Part shown: piece after piece, positions 41,787 through 49,387 of the stretch | Numbering within the stretch: the stretch's first letter is position 1 | Layout: every line of letters begins with the position of its first letter | Source: CAZBSE01 sp964561115 | GTDB taxonomy: Bacteria > Actinomycetota > Humimicrobiia > Humimicrobiales > Humimicrobiaceae | DNA length: 49,387 nt | NCBI GenBank assembly: GCA_964561115.1 | Contig: CAZLOE010000008.1 | Coordinates: 1-49,387 of the forward strand | Direction: 5' to 3' | Notes under the pieces: generated by a model | The model's input: the letters and a program-made list of their open reading frames with translations, nothing else | Database searches by the model: none | Told to the model about the DNA's origin: nothing | Translations under genes and position numbers: made by a program

Positions 41787-44700
41787 ATGTTTGATAAAGT
41801 AGACAGCAGGGTGGATCTGGTAAAGCTGGAAGAAAAGATTTTAAGCTTCTGGGAGAAAAATGACATTTTTAAAAAGAGCCTGAAAAAGTCTGAGGGCTCA
41901 AAAAAGTTTGTGTTCTACGAGGGTCCTCCCACCGCAAACGGGCTCCCCGGAGTGCACCATGTCCTTTCAAGAGTTTACAAGGATATATTTCCAAGATATA
42001 AGACCATGAAGGGCTATTATGTCCCCAGAAATGCCGGCTGGGATACCCACGGACTTCCCGTGGAGATCGAAGTGGAAAAGGAACTGGGCATAAATTCAAA
42101 AAAGGAAATTGAAGAGATAGGCATTGAAAAGTTTAACCGGATGTGCAGGGAAAGCGTTATGAAATATGAGGGGGACTGGGAAAAGCTAACCAGGCGCATA
42201 GGATTCTGGCTGGATATGGAAAATGCCTATTTTACCTTTAGAAATGACTACATAGAAACCGTATGGTGGGTGCTTAAGACCATATGGGATAGAAACCTGC
42301 TCTACCGAGATTATAAGATCGTCCCTTACTGCCCCAGGTGCGGAACGGCACTGTCATCACACGAGACTGCGCTGGGTTATCAGGAAGTGGAGGATTATTC
42401 GATCATAGTAAAGTTTCCCCATGCAGAGAGGGAAAATACCTATTTTCTGGTATGGACCACGACTCCCTGGACCCTTATTTCCAATGTAGCTGCAGCGGTA
42501 AGCGAGACTTCCGATTACGTGGAAGTGGAGTACAAGGGAGAAAACCTGATACTGGTAAAGGACCTTCTTTCCCAGGTCCTGGGAGAGGGAACAGAGTTTA
42601 AGGTCACTGGTACCTTTAAGGGTAAAAAACTAATCTCTTCACGTTACAGGCCTGTATATGACTACACGGACGGAAGCGCAAACGCGTTTGTGATAATAGG
42701 CGGCGATTTCGTATCCACCCAGGAGGGTACCGGTATTGTCCACATAGCGCCTGCTTTCGGAGAAGATGATATGAATGTGGGAAAGAAGAACGACCTGCCG
42801 GTGGTAAAGATGGTTGACGAGCAGGGAAGGCTTGAAAAAAGGGTGGAAAAGTTTGGTGGTATGCATATAGAAGATGCCAATCCTAAAATAGTGGAGGACT
42901 TAAAGGAAAGAAACCTGCTTTTCAATATAAGTAAAGTAAAACACTCGTACCCCTTCTGCTGGAGATGTGACAGCAGGTTGATATATTATGCCAGGAAGAG
43001 CTGGTATATAAAGACATCGCAGATAAAAGACGACCTGCTTGCTTCCAACAGCGAGGTAAACTGGTATCCCGAACATATAAAGAGCGGCAGGTTCGGAAAA
43101 TGGCTTGAGAATAATATTGACTGGGCTCTTACCAGGGAAAGATACTGGGGCACGCCCCTTCCGGTATGGGAGGATGAAAAGGGCCACAATATCTGCATAG
43201 GCAGTATTGAGGAACTAAAGAAAAAAGCGCTGAATTTTCCTGACAAGCTGGATCTGCACAGGCCATACGTTGACAATATTATTATAAAATGCGAAAAATG
43301 CGGCAGTGATATGAGAAGGGTTCCCGAAGTAATAGATGTATGGTTTGATTCGGGATCGATGCCTTATTCGCAGTATCACTATCCTTTTGAAAATAAAAAA
43401 CTTTTTGAAGAGAGTTTCCCGGCAGATTTTATCTGCGAGGGGATAGACCAGACGAGGGGATGGTTTTACACCCTGCTTGCCATTTCCACGCTGCTGTTTA
43501 AAAAGTCATGTTTTAAAAACGTGTTATGCCTGGGCCTTATAAACGATGAAAAAGGGCAGAAGATGTCAAAATCAAAGGGAAATGTGGTAGAACCGTGGGA
43601 TGTTTTAGACAGGCAGGGAGCTGATGCACTAAGGTGGTATTTCTTTACCAGCGTTTCACCCTGGCTTCCCAAGAATTTCTCTTCTGCTGCAATTGACGAG
43701 GCGATCAGGAAATTCCTGCTCACCCTGTGGAACACCTATTCTTTCTTTGTGATCTATGCCAATATAGATGATTTCAATCCCTACGACTATGACCTGGAGC
43801 CAGGAGACAGGTTTGAGATAGACCGCTGGATCATATCCGAGCTTAACAGCACCGTAAAGGGGGTAAACAGGCTCATGGATGATTTCAATGTCACTGAAAG
43901 CGGGAGGCTGATCCAGGATTTTGTAGACATACTTTCAAACTGGTATGTAAGGAGAAGCAGGAGAAGATTCTGGAAAAGCGAGGAAGACCAGGACAAGAGA
44001 AGCGCCTACAAGACACTCTACGAATGCCTGGTCACTGTTTCAAAACTGTGCGCGCCCTTTATCCCGTTTATGAGCGAAAGCATCTACAAGAACCTTACCG
44101 GAAGCCTGGGCAAGGGCGAGGAAAGCGTGCACCTGGAAAGCTATCCTGCAGCAGATGAGAGCCTGATAGACAGCGACCTGAGCTTTAAGATGGATACGGC
44201 AAGAAAAGTAGTGGGGCTGGGAAGAGCGGTAAGGAGCAAGGTGAATATAAAGATAAGGCAGCCGGTTGAAAAGGCACTTATATATTTTGAAAAAGACGAG
44301 GGCAAAAAAGAGGCCGTGGAGCACTTTAAGGACATCATAATAAGCGAGCTGAACGTTAAAAAAATAGAATATGCGCTAAACCCTGAAGAGCTGATCACAT
44401 ATGACATAAAGCCGAACCTGGAGCTGGCAGGCAAAAAATATGGAAAACTTGTACCGAAAATAAAAGAAGCCCTGCAGGCAGAAAATTCAGTCCGGACCGC
44501 ACTTAAGGTAAAAGGCGGCAAAAATATCGCCCTGAAAATAGATGGAAAGCAAATAGAGCTCCTTCCGGAGGAGGTCTTGACCGAGGCAAAAAACAAGGAA
44601 GGACTTGGAGTAGAAAGCGACGGTAAGATCACGGTAGGTCTTTCAACAGCCCTGTCAGACGGACTTTTGGAAGAAGGACTTTGCAGGGAACTTGTGCACC

Positions 44701-44936
44701 AGATACAGAACTTAAGAAAGGAAGCCGGGTTTGAGATAGAAAATACTATAAATACCGCCATCGGAGAGGGCATTAAAGAAAGTATTTTAAAAAAGTTTAA
44801 AAATTATATAATGAAAGAGACTTTAAGCAGATCCTTAAGCGGCACATTTGAAAAGGATATGTTTGTAAAAGAAGTACGTATCAATGATAAAAAGGTAAAG
44901 GTGGGCATAAAGGTAGTAGGGAGCATTTTAAAATGA
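41787..44936 (+). CDS. ileS: Isoleucine--tRNA ligase, type 2-like with a GVHH signature
   Basis: A 1049-residue class I synthetase. The first catalytic motif is PPTANGLPGVHHVLSR, so the HxGH signature is replaced by G55-V56-H57-H58. KMSKS is at residues 592-596. The CP1 editing domain contains the expected TTPWTLISN and GTGIVHIAPAFGEDD. The C-terminus matches type 2 (eukaryote-like) IleRS, without the zinc finger of type 1. It charges tRNA-Ile and clears valine errors. Its stop overlaps the lspA start by four bases (ATGA). Type 2 enzymes resist mupirocin, and the GxHH swap is known to strengthen this. Confidence 0.96.
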   Translation: MFDKVDSRVDLVKLEEKILSFWEKNDIFKKSLKKSEGSKKFVFYEGPPTANGLPGVHHVLSRVYKDIFPRYKTMKGYYVPRNAGWDTHGLPVEIEVEKELGINSKKEIEEIGIEKFNRMCRESVMKYEGDWEKLTRRIGFWLDMENAYFTFRNDYIETVWWVLKTIWDRNLLYRDYKIVPYCPRCGTALSSHETALGYQEVEDYSIIVKFPHAERENTYFLVWTTTPWTLISNVAAAVSETSDYVEVEYKGENLILVKDLLSQVLGEGTEFKVTGTFKGKKLISSRYRPVYDYTDGSANAFVIIGGDFVSTQEGTGIVHIAPAFGEDDMNVGKKNDLPVVKMVDEQGRLEKRVEKFGGMHIEDANPKIVEDLKERNLLFNISKVKHSYPFCWRCDSRLIYYARKSWYIKTSQIKDDLLASNSEVNWYPEHIKSGRFGKWLENNIDWALTRERYWGTPLPVWEDEKGHNICIGSIEELKKKALNFPDKLDLHRPYVDNIIIKCEKCGSDMRRVPEVIDVWFDSGSMPYSQYHYPFENKKLFEESFPADFICEGIDQTRGWFYTLLAISTLLFKKSCFKNVLCLGLINDEKGQKMSKSKGNVVEPWDVLDRQGADALRWYFFTSVSPWLPKNFSSAAIDEAIRKFLLTLWNTYSFFVIYANIDDFNPYDYDLEPGDRFEIDRWIISELNSTVKGVNRLMDDFNVTESGRLIQDFVDILSNWYVRRSRRRFWKSEEDQDKRSAYKTLYECLVTVSKLCAPFIPFMSESIYKNLTGSLGKGEESVHLESYPAADESLIDSDLSFKMDTARKVVGLGRAVRSKVNIKIRQPVEKALIYFEKDEGKKEAVEHFKDIIISELNVKKIEYALNPEELITYDIKPNLELAGKKYGKLVPKIKEALQAENSVRTALKVKGGKNIALKIDGKQIELLPEEVLTEAKNKEGLGVESDGKITVGLSTALSDGLLEEGLCRELVHQIQNLRKEAGFEIENTINTAIGEGIKESILKKFKNYIMKETLSRSLSGTFEKDMFVKEVRINDKKVKVGIKVVGSILK

Positions 44937-45430
44937 TAAAAAGGGCAAAAAGAAGTTTACTTTTAAACATATATTTTCTGATTATTGCTGTCTGTATTTT
45001 AGCTGCAGACCAGGTGACCAAATATATGATAATACAGAGAGTACCGGAAAACAGCTCCATTGAGATAATTCCGGGATTTTTTTCCATAACCCATGTCAGA
45101 AATACAGGGGCAGCTTTCGGATTGTTCCAGGGTCATACGGAAATCCTTACCGTTATATCGATTGTAGCCATAGTGTTGATAATCGTCCTTAAATCCATAC
45201 TCAATTTTAACTCTGCCTTCTATAACATATGCCTGGGCTTTGTAATGGGAGGCGCGCTGGGCAACTTGATGGACAGGTTTCTGGTAGGAGAGGTAACCGA
45301 TTTTATAAATGTAAGGTTCATTCCGGTTTTTAATATAGCGGATAGCTCTATTTTGATTGGTTTTTCCCTTATTATAATTTTAATACTCAGGGAATATTTC
45401 AAGAAGGGTAAGACTGAGGGAGTTGATTAA
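44933..45430 (+). CDS. lspA: Lipoprotein signal peptidase
   Basis: A 165-residue membrane aspartyl protease with four helices. The conserved boxes are DQVTK, RNTGAAFGLF, GNLMDR (D114) and FNIADSSI (D137); the two Asp residues are catalytic. It removes signal peptides from prolipoproteins such as the one at 33422. It is coupled to ileS by ATGA overlap and to rluD by an 8-bp overlap, an order seen in many bacteria. Confidence 0.95.
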   Translation: MIKRAKRSLLLNIYFLIIAVCILAADQVTKYMIIQRVPENSSIEIIPGFFSITHVRNTGAAFGLFQGHTEILTVISIVAIVLIIVLKSILNFNSAFYNICLGFVMGGALGNLMDRFLVGEVTDFINVRFIPVFNIADSSILIGFSLIIILILREYFKKGKTEGVD

Positions 45431-46388
45431 GAAAGAAGACGACGATTTAAGCTTTAAAGTAGATGCTTCGGGCTCGGGGCAGAGAATTGACAAGTTTTTA
45501 ACCGTCAGGATCAGGAACACATCAAGAAGCTATATTCAAAATATAATCAATCAGCAAAAAATAAAGGTAAACGGCAGTACTGTAAGCAAGCACTACCGGC
45601 TGGCAAAGGGTGATGTAATAACCGTAAAAGACCTTAAAAAGACCGCCGGTGCCGAAATAGAACCCGAGAAAATAAGTTTAAATATTGTATATGAAGACAG
45701 TGACCTTGCAGTGATATCCAAAAAAGCGGGTATTCTCACACACCCGACTCCACACAGCAAAAATCATACCATGGTAAATGCACTGCTTTACCACTATAAG
45801 AAACTGTCAAATCTCTCCGGAAAAGAAAGGGCGGGAATAGTCCACCGCCTGGATAAAAATACATCAGGCCTGCTTATAATAGCCAAAGATGACGCCGCCC
45901 ACAGTCTGCTTTCGGATATGTTTAAGAAGAGGCTGGTAAAAAAGACCTATGCCGCGCTGGTATGGGGCAGTTTTCCTGAGAAGAAGGGCGAGATAATACT
46001 TCCCATAGGGCGCTCGGGACTGGACAGAAAAAAGATGAGCATATCCATTGACAGGGGAAGGGATGCGGTGACAAAGTTTGAGGTCTCCGAGGAATTCGGA
46101 GAATCAACATTGCTGAACGTTCATCCTGAGACCGGAAGGACACATCAGATAAGAGTGCACCTGAGTTATATAGACCATCCTGTAATAGGAGATGAAATTT
46201 ATGGGACCAAGCAGTCCCAGAAACTGGCTAGGGAACTTGGACTTGCCAGGCAGTTTTTGCATGCCAAAAGACTGGAGTTTGCCCACCCCGTCACAAAGAA
46301 GCAGTTAAAAATTGAAGACAGGCTGGCGGGCGACCTGCAGAAATGCCTTAAGGCTTTAAGGAGGAGAGAAAAGATGTCAGAAAAGTAA
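45423..46388 (+). CDS. rluD: Large-subunit rRNA pseudouridine synthase, RluD family
   Basis: A 321-residue enzyme with an N-terminal S4 RNA-binding domain (RIDKFLTVRI and YIQNIINQQKIKVNG) and the catalytic GIVHRLDKNTSGLL with D144. Length and domain order fit RluD, which makes pseudouridines in helix 69 of 23S rRNA; RluC-like specificity cannot be excluded. The start is TTG 45423, inside the end of lspA, the only start codon that keeps the S4 domain whole. Confidence 0.92.
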   Translation: MIKKEDDDLSFKVDASGSGQRIDKFLTVRIRNTSRSYIQNIINQQKIKVNGSTVSKHYRLAKGDVITVKDLKKTAGAEIEPEKISLNIVYEDSDLAVISKKAGILTHPTPHSKNHTMVNALLYHYKKLSNLSGKERAGIVHRLDKNTSGLLIIAKDDAAHSLLSDMFKKRLVKKTYAALVWGSFPEKKGEIILPIGRSGLDRKKMSISIDRGRDAVTKFEVSEEFGESTLLNVHPETGRTHQIRVHLSYIDHPVIGDEIYGTKQSQKLARELGLARQFLHAKRLEFAHPVTKKQLKIEDRLAGDLQKCLKALRRREKMSEK

Positions 46389-46438
46389 TCGTCTGCTATA
46401 CTTTTTATTAATAAACTTTTTTAAAAGGAGCGAGTAAT

Positions 46439-46726
46439 TTGTCAAATATAAGAAGAGTGGTACTGGATGTATTAAAACCGCATACACCTGATGTGCTGGA
46501 GCTTTCAAAAGAGCTTGCAGACCTTAATGGGGTAGACGGTGTGGATATATCTTTGATTGAAATGGACCAGAAGGTGGAAAATGTCAAGATCACCTGTGAG
46601 GGCACTTCAATAGATTACCAGAAGGTAAAAGAGATAATAAGAAAGAACGGCGGCTCAATCCACAGTCTTGATAAAGTATCAGTGGGTACAAGCATGATTG
46701 AAGAGGCAGTCACCCACCAGGATTAG
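46439..46726 (+). CDS. DUF211-family protein
   Basis: A 95-residue ferredoxin-like-fold protein of the DUF211 family, better known in archaea. It starts NIRRVVLDVLKPHTPD, has VDISLIEMDQKVENVKITCEG and ends with SIHSLDKVSVG. The family forms oligomers and has no known activity. The start is TTG 46439 with AAAAGGAG upstream. Its stop shares bases with the stop of the convergent permease gene (TTAG, 46723-46726). Confidence 0.85.
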   Translation: MSNIRRVVLDVLKPHTPDVLELSKELADLNGVDGVDISLIEMDQKVENVKITCEGTSIDYQKVKEIIRKNGGSIHSLDKVSVGTSMIEEAVTHQD

Positions 46727-47670
46727 GTGGACCTTATTTCCTGCCTCATAAATACGATGTAAGATGCTGCAAAGCAGATGATGGCAAGAGCCACGATAGC
46801 CACAAGCTGCGGCCATACCTGGAGCAGGCTCTGGCTGAGCGACAGCGGGTTTATGATCATACTGCTTACATCAGTGGTCGCCAGCGATACCACGCTAAGC
46901 TGTAGGTGCCCCGTTGACGGTAAAAGCAGTATAAGGACTGATTCACTGAAAAGAGTAGACGGTGATACCCTCAGGATTGAATTCTCAATAGTGTAATTCC
47001 TTATCTGCTCTGCCATGGAAGCCCCGTCCAGCGGGACCATGGCATTGGCTATGGCATTGGCGATTATGGGAAGGAAAAACATAATAAATATCCATATGGC
47101 AATGGCGGTAAGTATTGATGCTGCGGTCCTGTTCATAGTAACTGAAAACAGTATGGACAGGCCCATCCATAAACCGCCGTATACAACACATATCACTATA
47201 AAGAAAAATAACCTTAAAATATCCTCAGACGAAGGGGGCACGCCGATTGAAAACAGGCCGATCCCGGCTATTATAAATACGATACTGGAAATAATTATGG
47301 CCAGGGTGGTGATGCCGGCAAGAAACTTGCCGTTTATGACACTGTCCCTGTAGATGGGCTGGGAAAGAAGCCTGCTAAGATTGCCGCTGTTTCTCTCGCT
47401 GTTAATGGCATCAAAGCCGAATATTATCCCGATTATGGGAATAAAAAAGCTTATAAAGGTCAAGAACGAGGGAAGTACATCTCCGCCGGTGGTAAACAGA
47501 TACAAGAATACATGCTCGTCCAGTGCACTTGCGACATCTCTTATGTTGGACACAGCAACATAGGTAGATGACAGCCCTGCTACATATATCAGCCCCAGAA
47601 GGATCAAAAACCTGTTGCTGCTGAAGTGGTCTGATAACTCTTTTCTATATACGGTTAAAATACTTCTCAT
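46723..47670 (-). CDS. ABC-2-type permease (NosY-like)
   Basis: A 315-residue membrane protein with about six helices. It has a first helix after a basic N-terminus (YRKELSDHFSSNRFL), the conserved FGFDAINSERNSGNLSRLLSQPIYR region, which is typical of NosY/GldF-type permeases, and a large outside loop before the last helices. It begins 1 bp after the ATPase gene stop and must be its partner. Substrate is unknown. Confidence 0.88.
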   Translation of the reverse strand: MRSILTVYRKELSDHFSSNRFLILLGLIYVAGLSSTYVAVSNIRDVASALDEHVFLYLFTTGGDVLPSFLTFISFFIPIIGIIFGFDAINSERNSGNLSRLLSQPIYRDSVINGKFLAGITTLAIIISSIVFIIAGIGLFSIGVPPSSEDILRLFFFIVICVVYGGLWMGLSILFSVTMNRTAASILTAIAIWIFIMFFLPIIANAIANAMVPLDGASMAEQIRNYTIENSILRVSPSTLFSESVLILLLPSTGHLQLSVVSLATTDVSSMIINPLSLSQSLLQVWPQLVAIVALAIICFAASYIVFMRQEIRST

Positions 47671-47671
47671 T

Positions 47672-48610
47672 TTACTCCTCTTTAAAGTATCTAAGATATA
47701 TTTCTTCCAGCGCGTCCTGCTTCATATCCATCCTGGTCATAAGCACGCCTTCAGCGGCTATGATCCTGGATATATCCTGCCTTACGTCGCCGTTGCATAT
47801 GACATTGATGTGCTTTCCAGTCTTTTCTACATCCACTACCTTATCCAGTTTCTTTATCTTCTCAACGGTACTGTCGGTCACTTTTTCCAGTTCTATTTCT
47901 ATCCTGTATTTTCCGCCTCCGAAAAGTCTTCTACCCAGCTTTTCAACACTTCCTTCACCGATAAGCTTACCGTTAGACAATATCCCCACCCTGGGGCATA
48001 CTCTCTGCATCAGGTTAAGCTGATGGGAAGACAAAACGAAGGTTATGTTCCTATTCTTGTTTAAATCCTGAATAGTACTTAGTACCTGGTTTGCAACTTT
48101 TGGGTCAAGCCCTTCAGTCGGCTCGTCAAAAATGACAAGCTGGGGGTCTTTTATGAGAACGTCTGCAATACCCAGCCTCTGCTTCATCCCCTTAGAAAAA
48201 GTCTTGACCAGCTTTTTTTTATTTTCGGACAGAGTTACGATCTCCAGTACTTCGTCTATCTTTTTATCTATCTCCCTGTAGGGGATCCTGTTCAGCTCTG
48301 CGGTATAGGCAAGGTTGCTCCTTGCAGTCATATCTTCATAAAATCCTATTCTTTCGGGAAGATAACCGGTAATTCTTTTGACCTTGAGCGGCTCCCTGGT
48401 GGAATTAAATCCTGCCACATGTATGGTCCCGGATGTGGGTTCTGTAAGTCCCAGGGCCATAAGGATAAAGGTTGATTTGCCCGCGCCGTTAGGACCCAGA
48501 AGTCCGAATATCTCGCCTTTTTTTATGTTAATAGTCAGATCATTTACCGCCAGGTGCTTGTCGTATTTTTTGGTCAGGTTCCTGGCGCTTATAATATTGT
48601 TATCATTCAT
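47672..48610 (-). CDS. ABC transporter ATP-binding protein
   Basis: A 312-residue ATPase. Walker A is GPNGAGKST, the signature FSKGMKQRLG, Walker B LVIFDEPTEGLDP and the switch region LSSHQLN. A C-terminal extension (about 225-312) carries an ACT-like regulatory stretch, as in the NosF/CcmA/DrrA groups. It starts 3 bp after the NEW3-domain protein and ends 1 bp before the permease, so the three are one unit. Confidence 0.92.
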   Translation of the reverse strand: MNDNNIISARNLTKKYDKHLAVNDLTINIKKGEIFGLLGPNGAGKSTFILMALGLTEPTSGTIHVAGFNSTREPLKVKRITGYLPERIGFYEDMTARSNLAYTAELNRIPYREIDKKIDEVLEIVTLSENKKKLVKTFSKGMKQRLGIADVLIKDPQLVIFDEPTEGLDPKVANQVLSTIQDLNKNRNITFVLSSHQLNLMQRVCPRVGILSNGKLIGEGSVEKLGRRLFGGGKYRIEIELEKVTDSTVEKIKKLDKVVDVEKTGKHINVICNGDVRQDISRIIAAEGVLMTRMDMKQDALEEIYLRYFKEE

Positions 48611-48613
48611 CTC

Positions 48614-49387
48614 TTATCTTCTTCCCAGTCTGGTAAAGATTATGGCAACTGCGATTATTACCACTACAATTATCCCGATGCCTACTATTCCCCAGATGGT
48701 AGGAGTCTCAACAGTTACCCTCAGTTCTATATTGTCACTGGCTTTTTCACTTGAAGCGCTTAAGTTAAGCATGTAATCACCGGCAATAGCCTTTTCGGCA
48801 GGATTTACGGTCATATCTATTTCTGCGCTCTCCCCGGCTTCTATTGACTCTATTTCATCCGTGTCAAAGCTGACTCTCCAGCCCTCGGGCTCGTTAGAGG
48901 TGATCTTTATGTTTTCCAGTGATGTAGAGCTGTTGTTGTTGACGAGCAGCTTGAAGTGATTGTCTTTTCCCGAGGTCATATCGGTGCTGAGCATCCCTGA
49001 TTTGGTTTTAAGTTCCAGCTCGTAAGTCGCAGTCAGTACTGCAGTAAATTCTATAGATGCTTCCAGCGGGTCACCTTCAACAGCTGATTTAAGAGTCGCA
49101 GTAAAGGTGTATTCTCCCGGTTCCTGGCTTACCATAGGGGCTGCACCAAATTTTAGGCTCTGCTGTTTGCCGCTGGTCAGGTTAATGGCGCTTATGTCTG
49201 TATTACCGCTCATAACCACAGCATACCATCCATCGGGGTAGTTAACAGTGATATCAAATGTTTTTTGATTTTCTTCTTCCGGGTCCAGGCCGAAAGGTTC
49301 GTCTCCCATCTTATAAATAACGTTAAAGTCAAAGATAAAATTCTCTCCTTCTTCTGCCTGTATTTTGGGAAGGGTGATCTCAAAGTA
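48614..49387 (-). CDS. NEW3-domain membrane protein, partial (N-terminus beyond the right edge)
   Basis: The 257 visible residues are the C-terminal part; the frame is open to the last base of the window. Two similar beta-sandwich repeats are seen. One includes FDITVNYPDGWYAVVMSG. The other, ENIKITSNEPEGWRVSFD through AGESAEIDMTVNP and GDYMLNLSASSE, is a typical NEW3 (alpha-galactosidase-associated) domain. One membrane helix (WGIVGIGIIVVVIIAVAIIF) and a short basic tail end the protein, so the domains face outside. It is the first of three genes with the ABC-2 exporter and may bind or hand over its substrate. Confidence 0.8.
   Translation of the reverse strand, partial: YFEITLPKIQAEEGENFIFDFNVIYKMGDEPFGLDPEEENQKTFDITVNYPDGWYAVVMSGNTDISAINLTSGKQQSLKFGAAPMVSQEPGEYTFTATLKSAVEGDPLEASIEFTAVLTATYELELKTKSGMLSTDMTSGKDNHFKLLVNNNSSTSLENIKITSNEPEGWRVSFDTDEIESIEAGESAEIDMTVNPAEKAIAGDYMLNLSASSEKASDNIELRVTVETPTIWGIVGIGIIVVVIIAVAIIFTRLGRR

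Noticed and set aside
44141..44773. Minus-strand 210-residue frame within ileS
   Set aside because: It is antisense to a certain gene and of biased composition.
1..49387. CRISPR array or tandem repeats
   Set aside because: No regularly spaced direct repeats were seen anywhere in the window.

Overview
The window is one A+T-rich stretch of bacterial chromosome, broken by one 100-N scaffold gap. It reads as an anaerobic bacterium. It carries a full-length pyruvate:ferredoxin oxidoreductase, iron-containing alcohol dehydrogenase, radical-SAM and Cys-rich DUF3795 proteins, TldD/TldE, and a large Alu-type SRP RNA directly upstream of dnaX-ebfC-recR, an arrangement familiar from Gram-positive-type genomes. 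No outer-membrane biogenesis gene is seen, and a lipoprotein plus YtxH/DUF948 proteins fit a monoderm envelope. Coding uses AGA/AGG arginines heavily and many TTG or GTG starts. I cannot fix the phylum; an uncultured anaerobic Actinomycetota- or Bacillota-like lineage is an inference only.

Region 1 (1-5000) is a decaying accessory patch. It holds a TetR regulator with a near-ideal palindromic operator, a co-transcribed SAM methyltransferase gene broken by a stop and a frameshift, an XRE regulator remnant with an internal stop, an IS91-like HUH transposase with three lesions and a perfect 17-bp hairpin just upstream, an intact MNT/HEPN gene pair, and a fragment of another helix-turn-helix protein. 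Region 2 (5000-10300) has a MetE-core-like methyltransferase, a RibD-C-type reductase, an L-2-hydroxyglutarate-oxidase-like flavoprotein, a zinc-ribbon protein and a MATE exporter. Region 3 (10350-18740) starts with tRNA-Ser(GGA). A likely operon follows (ABC exporter, ArsR-type regulator, AlkD-like DNA glycosylase, DUF3795) that runs into tRNA-Ser(CGA), then a HAD phosphatase, a second DUF3795 protein, a SPL-like radical SAM protein, an Fe-alcohol dehydrogenase and an Fsr-like MFS exporter.

Region 4 (18880-33400) is mostly core: SRP RNA, dnaX, ebfC, recR, nifJ, lysC, asd, a GNAT enzyme, yjbQ-rarA on the minus strand, and adenosine kinase-like, MTA phosphorylase and purC genes. PFOR makes or consumes acetyl-CoA with ferredoxin. 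LysC and Asd open the aspartate family (Lys/Thr/Met), which connects logically to the MetE-like enzyme and to MTA salvage. Region 5 (33400-40250) is envelope-related: an Ig-like lipoprotein, DUF948/YtxH membrane proteins, TldD/TldE, a COG2426 membrane protein, UppP with an unusual hydrophilic insertion, and a lone RmlA-like nucleotidyltransferase. After the N gap, region 6 (40578-49387) holds thioredoxin, DUF72, a type-2-like IleRS with a GVHH signature instead of HxGH, lspA, rluD, DUF211, and on the minus strand an ABC-2 exporter preceded by a NEW3-domain membrane protein that runs off the right edge.

I do not see a convincing wholly new multi-gene system. The most notable points are the swapped class-I signature in IleRS, the HEPN protein with no possible Rx4-6H RNase motif next to an intact MNT, the perfect operator left controlling a dead methyltransferase gene, and the small operon that joins an ArsR-type sensor, DNA repair, DUF3795 and a tRNA.
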